A model generated the notes under the pieces. The model searched no databases, was not told where the DNA came from, and saw only the letters and a list, made by a program, of their open reading frames with translations. Position numbers and translations under genes: made by a program. A stretch of DNA of 64,000 nucleotides from Achromobacter pestifer (GTDB taxonomy: Bacteria; Pseudomonadota; Gammaproteobacteria; Burkholderiales; Burkholderiaceae_B): contig NZ_CP053985.1 in the NCBI RefSeq assembly GCF_013267355.1, forward strand, positions 1,922,001 through 1,986,000, read 5' to 3'. This document shows positions 60,493-64,000 of this stretch, piece after piece; within the stretch, counting starts at the first letter, position 1; each line of letters opens with the position of its first letter.

Positions 60493-61545
60493 ATGCCCGA
60501 CGGTCACCCCCCCGGCGCGGATCGCGCCGCCTATTACGCACGCATCGCCAAAAAGCACATGGCGCCCCTGTGGGAGTCGCTGCACAACCTGGTGCCGCGC
60601 GAACCCGCGCCGCGCTGCGTCCCCGCCATCTGGAAGTACGAGGACGTGCGCGACGACGTCATGGCGTCCGGCTCGCTCATCACGGCGGAAGAAGCCGTGC
60701 GGCGCGTGCTCATCCTGGAAAATCCCGGCCTGCCCGGTCAGGCCAGCATCACCCAGAGCCTGTACGCGGGCCTGCAACTGATCCTGCCCGGCGAGATCGC
60801 GCCCAGCCACCGCCACACGCAATCGGCGCTGCGCTTCATCGTCGAAGGCCGCGGCGCCTACACCGCCGTCAACGGCGAGCGCACCACCATGCACCCCGGC
60901 GACTTCATCATCACGCCGTCCTGGACCTGGCATGACCATGGCAACGCCGAGACCGCCGAGGGCGGCGAGCCCGTGGTCTGGCTGGACGGCCTGGACATCC
61001 CGCTGCTGCGCTTCCTGGACGCGGGCTTCGCCGAAAACTACCCCTCGGCCACCCAGCCCGTGACTCGCCCCGAAGGCGACAGCATGGCGCGCTACGGCCA
61101 CAACATGGCGCCGGTGCGCCACCAGACGTCCAGCGGCACCTCGCCCATCTTCAACTACCCCTACGAGCGCAGCCGCGAAGCGCTGGACCAGCTCTACCGC
61201 CACGGAGAACTGGATCCCTGGGACGGCGTGAAGCTGCGCTACCTGAACCCGGCCACCGGCGGCTACCCCATGCCGACCATGGCGACCTTCATGCAATTCC
61301 TGCCCGCCGGCTTCCAGGGCAAGACCTACCGCAGCACCGACTCCACCGTTTACAGCGTGGTCGAGGGCCGTGGCACGGCCCGCATCGGCGACCAGGAATT
61401 CCACTTCGGCCCGCGCGACGTCTTCGTCGCGCCATCCTGGCAACCCGTCCAACTGGCCGCGCTGGACGACGCCACCCTGTTCAGCTATTCCGACCGCCCC
61501 GTGCAGGACGCACTGGGTGTATGGCGCGAAGCGCGCGTCGGCTGA
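60493..61545 (+). CDS. Gentisate 1,2-dioxygenase
   Basis: A 350-residue bicupin Fe(II) ring-cleaving dioxygenase that converts gentisate to maleylpyruvate. The N-terminal cupin has its metal histidines in [16 protein letters not shown] (H106 and H108) and H147 in WTWHDHGN. The C-terminal cupin is less conserved. Length and motifs match the family. It is the first gene of the operon. Confidence 0.94.
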   Translation: MPDGHPPGADRAAYYARIAKKHMAPLWESLHNLVPREPAPRCVPAIWKYEDVRDDVMASGSLITAEEAVRRVLILENPGLPGQASITQSLYAGLQLILPGEIAPSHRHTQSALRFIVEGRGAYTAVNGERTTMHPGDFIITPSWTWHDHGNAETAEGGEPVVWLDGLDIPLLRFLDAGFAENYPSATQPVTRPEGDSMARYGHNMAPVRHQTSSGTSPIFNYPYERSREALDQLYRHGELDPWDGVKLRYLNPATGGYPMPTMATFMQFLPAGFQGKTYRSTDSTVYSVVEGRGTARIGDQEFHFGPRDVFVAPSWQPVQLAALDDATLFSYSDRPVQDALGVWREARVG

Positions 61546-61623
61546 CGGCCGCCGCTTTCCTCTTCTTCCATTTCAGACCAGGGCCGCGCCAAGTCCCGGC
61601 CCTGCTTGCAAAAAAGGTGACTC

Positions 61624-62322
61624 ATGTCTTTCGTCTTTGACCCCGCCGCCCCCGTCGCCGTGCCCGTCGCCGGCAGCCAGGACCGCTTCCCTGTGCGCCG
61701 CGTCTACTGCGTCGGCCGCAACTACGCCGCCCACGCCCGCGAGATGGGCTTCGACCCCGACCGCGAACCGCCGTTCTTCTTCTGCAAGCCGGCTGACGCC
61801 GTGGTGCCGGTGGCCGAGGGCAGCACGCTGTCGCTGCCCTATCCTTCTGAAACCGCCAACCTGCACTACGAGATCGAACTGGTCGCGGCCATTGGCAAGG
61901 GCGGCGCCAACATCGCCGTCGAACAGGCGCTGCAACACGTCTGGGGCTACGCCGTGGGCCTGGACATGACCCGCCGCGACCTGCAGATGAAGATGCGCGA
62001 AGCTGGCCGCCCCTGGGAACTGGGCAAGGCCTTCGACCAGAGCGCTCCCATCGGTCCGCTGCATCCGGCCGGCTCCGTCAAAAGCATCGACCAGGCCGCC
62101 ATCTGGCTGCAGGTCAACGGCGCCGACAAGCAGCGTAGCGACATCGGCAAGCTGATCTGGTCCGTCGCCGAGACCGTCGCCTACCTGTCCAAGTACTTCC
62201 ACCTGGAAGCCGGCGACCTGATCTACACCGGCACGCCCGAAGGCGTGGGCCCGGTGGTGCGCGGCGACAAGATGGTAGGCGGCGTGGACGGCCTGGGCAC
62301 GCTCAGCGTGCAGATGGTCTGA
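61624..62322 (+). CDS. Fumarylpyruvate hydrolase (FAH family)
   Basis: A 232-residue fumarylacetoacetate-hydrolase-family enzyme. It shows VYCVGRNYAAHAREMGFD, FFCKPADAVV, the metal-binding acids in HYEIELVAAIGKGG and a later DMTRRDLQ, and YTGTPEGVGPVVRGD. In gentisate pathways this enzyme splits fumarylpyruvate into fumarate and pyruvate. Confidence 0.92.
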   Translation: MSFVFDPAAPVAVPVAGSQDRFPVRRVYCVGRNYAAHAREMGFDPDREPPFFFCKPADAVVPVAEGSTLSLPYPSETANLHYEIELVAAIGKGGANIAVEQALQHVWGYAVGLDMTRRDLQMKMREAGRPWELGKAFDQSAPIGPLHPAGSVKSIDQAAIWLQVNGADKQRSDIGKLIWSVAETVAYLSKYFHLEAGDLIYTGTPEGVGPVVRGDKMVGGVDGLGTLSVQMV

Positions 62323-62339
62323 ACCTTCCGGGAACCCGC

Positions 62340-62978
62340 ATGCAACTGCACAGCTTCTTCAACAGCTCCACCTCCTACCGCGTACGCATCGCGCTGGCGC
62401 TCAAGGGCCAGTCCTACGAGTACCTGCCCGTGAACCTGCGCAAGCAGGAACAGCGCGCTGCGGACTACATGGACAAGAACCCGTCGGCAGGCGTGCCCCT
62501 GCTGATCGACGGCGACACCCGGTTGTCGCAGTCGCTGGCCATCGTCGACTACCTGGACGCCACCTACCCCGAGCCACGCCTGATCCCGACCGACACGCTG
62601 GAGCGGGCGCGCGTGCTGGAGCTATCCGACGCGATTTCCTGCGACATCCATCCGGTCAACAACATGCGCATCCTGCGCTATCTGCAGGACGTGCTGGGCG
62701 CCAGCGACGAGCAGAAGAACGCCTGGTACCACCACTGGATCCGTGAGGGCATGACGGCCGTGGAAGCGATGCTGGTCCGCCACGGCCACGGCGCCTACTG
62801 CTACGGCGACGCGCCCACGCTGGCGGACTGCTGCCTGGTGCCGCAGATGGCGAACGCGCAGCGCATGGGCTGCGATCTTTCCCTCTATCCCCGCGCACTC
62901 CGCGTATACGAACATTGCAACGCGCAGCCTGCCTTCCAACAGGCCGCCCCTACGCAGCAACCGGACTACACCCCATGA
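62340..62978 (+). CDS. Maleylpyruvate/maleylacetoacetate isomerase (GST zeta type)
   Basis: A 212-residue glutathione-S-transferase-fold isomerase. It shows FFNSSTSYRVRIALALKG with the catalytic serine region, NPSAGVPLL and SQSLAIVDYLD. It should turn maleylpyruvate into fumarylpyruvate with glutathione, linking the two enzymes before it. It overlaps the next gene by 4 bases. Confidence 0.92.
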   Translation: MQLHSFFNSSTSYRVRIALALKGQSYEYLPVNLRKQEQRAADYMDKNPSAGVPLLIDGDTRLSQSLAIVDYLDATYPEPRLIPTDTLERARVLELSDAISCDIHPVNNMRILRYLQDVLGASDEQKNAWYHHWIREGMTAVEAMLVRHGHGAYCYGDAPTLADCCLVPQMANAQRMGCDLSLYPRALRVYEHCNAQPAFQQAAPTQQPDYTP

Positions 62979-63358
62979 GCAATCAGGAACCCGACACCCA
63001 GGGCAAGCCGCTGCGCGAATACACCGACCCGGCCTACCGCCCCTTGTGCGCCACGCTGGCGGACGTGCGCGCCAACATCGACCGGCTGGACGACGAGATC
63101 GTGCGCCTGATCGCCGAGCGCGCCATGTACGTGAAGGACGCCGCGCGCTTCAAGCGCGACGCTTTCCAGGTCAGCGCGCCCGCCCGCCAGGCGCAAGTCT
63201 TCGAAAAGGCGCGCCTGCTGGCCGAACGCCACAACCAGGGCTTCGCCAATCTGGACCAGGTGGTGGACGCCACCTACCGCGCCATGGTCGCCGCCTTCAT
63301 CGCCAACGAGCAGACCTACTTCAACACCATGAAGGACCTGGGAGACACCCATGCATAA
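62975..63358 (+). CDS. Chorismate mutase type II-like protein (PchB/AroQ fold)
   Basis: A 127-residue all-helical protein with the type II chorismate mutase pattern NIDRLDDEIVRLIAERA and YVKDAARFK, plus a C-terminal helix ending NTMKDLGDTHA. The fold includes chorismate mutases and the isochorismate pyruvate lyase PchB that makes salicylate. Why it is inside a gentisate operon is not clear. ATG overlaps the isomerase stop, and its own stop overlaps the next start by 8 bases. Confidence 0.85.
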   Translation: MSNQEPDTQGKPLREYTDPAYRPLCATLADVRANIDRLDDEIVRLIAERAMYVKDAARFKRDAFQVSAPARQAQVFEKARLLAERHNQGFANLDQVVDATYRAMVAAFIANEQTYFNTMKDLGDTHA

Positions 63359-64000
63359 GCTCTCCACGCCGCCGCTGGCGCGCCGCAACGCCTGCCTGGC
63401 GCTGATCCTCGGACTGGCTGCCGTGATACCCCTGGGCGCCGCGCATGCCCAGGCCTGGCCGGCCCAGCCGCTCAAGGCCGTCGTACCCTTCGGTCCTGGC
63501 TCCAGCCCCGACCAGGTGGCGCGCATCGTCGGCGAGAAGGCCGGCGCCATCCTGGGCCAGACCATCGTCATCGAGAACAAGCCAGGCGCCAGCGGCAATA
63601 TCGGCACCTATGCCATCGCCAACGCCAAGCCCGACGGCTACACCTTCGGCGTGTCCATCACCGGCCCGCTGGTCAACAACACGCTGCTGTTCGACAAGCT
63701 GCCCTATGCGCCAGCGACCGACCTGTCGCCGCTGACGCTGGCGGTGCACCAGCCCAACGTGCTGGTCGTGCCCGCCACGGCCGGCATCGCCAACATCGGC
63801 CAGTTGCTGGAAGCGCTGAAGAAGAATTCGGACAAATACAACTTCCCGTCCACCGGCGCCGGCACGGTGTCGCACCTGGCCGTGGAACTCATGCTGCAGC
63901 AGACCGGCGCGCGCGCCACCCACGTGCCCTATCCCTCGTCGCCCGCCGCGCTGACCTCGCTGCTGTCCGGCGACACGCAGTTCGCCGCCCTGCCCCCCAT
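63351..64000 (+). CDS. Bug-family tripartite-tricarboxylate-type binding protein, N-terminal part
   Basis: The frame is open to the window end (216 codons). A signal peptide ends AAHAQA (about residue 28), followed by WPAQPLKAVVPFGPGSSPD, ENKPGASGNIGTYAIANAKPDGYT and VPYPSSPAALTSLLSG, the typical Bug/TctC pattern. Such periplasmic proteins bind carboxylates, often aromatic acids in this group. It may bring in the pathway substrate. The C-terminal third is outside the window. Confidence 0.93.
   Translation, partial: MHKLSTPPLARRNACLALILGLAAVIPLGAAHAQAWPAQPLKAVVPFGPGSSPDQVARIVGEKAGAILGQTIVIENKPGASGNIGTYAIANAKPDGYTFGVSITGPLVNNTLLFDKLPYAPATDLSPLTLAVHQPNVLVVPATAGIANIGQLLEALKKNSDKYNFPSTGAGTVSHLAVELMLQQTGARATHVPYPSSPAALTSLLSGDTQFAALPP

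Overview
The window is GC-rich chromosomal DNA of a beta-proteobacterium in the Alcaligenaceae, most likely Achromobacter or a close Bordetella relative. The evidence is a Lys/Ala-repeat H1-like histone of the BpH1 type, a Gram-negative dlt/dra-like D-alanylation operon, the gene orders accB-accC-prmA and yqgE-ruvX-pyrB-pyrC-plsC, and many aromatic-degradation and Bug-type or ABC solute-binding genes. No rRNA, tRNA, CRISPR array, prophage or transposase was seen. The genus call is inference.

Layout. 0-2.5 kb: end of nrdB, the H1-like histone gene and a YggT membrane protein. 2.5-6.7 kb (minus): a five-gene D-alanylation operon (dltC-dltD-dltX-dltB-dltA order) that includes a 69-residue DltX-like protein ending in an FxYxxF motif. 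7-14.3 kb (minus): glycine-zipper lipoprotein, PfkB kinase, zinc-ribbon DUF3426 protein, prmA, accC, accB, aroQ and a TlpA-like thioredoxin. 14.3-18.3 kb (plus): mpl, a YqiA-type esterase and an RNB exoribonuclease. 19.3-26.8 kb (plus): an OmpR-type regulator, a histidine kinase fused to a periplasmic solute-binding domain, then a binding protein, a double-domain permease and an ATPase; this looks like one sensing and uptake system. 26.8-31.4 kb (plus): TonB-like protein, aroE, mtgA, lptG and apaH. 32.3-36.6 kb (minus): plsC, pyrC-like, pyrB-like, ruvX, yqgE and a rubredoxin; the PyrB-like and PyrC-like proteins both lack key catalytic residues. 36.7-39.5 kb (plus): thiD, thiE, hemL. 39.5-42.3 kb: a lytic transglycosylase and a FapA/DUF342 protein.

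Three catabolic blocks fill the right end. 42.3-49.4 kb holds a Rieske dioxygenase (alpha and beta), an SDR, a cysteine hydrolase, a dienelactone hydrolase/NTF2-like fusion, a branched-chain-type binding protein and a divergent AraC regulator. 49.9-57.7 kb holds a CoA-thioester pathway with a ligase, a flavin monooxygenase/Old Yellow Enzyme fusion, SDR, enoyl-CoA hydratase, acyl-CoA dehydrogenase, thioesterase and a Rid protein; this best fits 2-aminobenzoyl-CoA (or salicyloyl-CoA) degradation. 58.8-64 kb holds a LysR regulator and a gentisate pathway: gentisate dioxygenase, fumarylpyruvate hydrolase, maleylpyruvate isomerase, chorismate-mutase-like protein and a Bug-type binding protein cut by the window edge.

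The most unusual non-coding feature is a dispersed repeat seen seven times (18.4, 19.1, 31.5, 32.15, 49.6, 57.9 and 58.6 kb). Each copy has a conserved core with a fixed 9-bp hairpin and a second hairpin whose two sides change together between copies. Long inverted arms that also change together enclose the core. Six copies form three composite modules of about 0.9 kb, each with the core inverted at its two ends and three more hairpins between; the seventh lies in a half module. This looks like a structured mobile or RNA-like element that I cannot assign to a known family.
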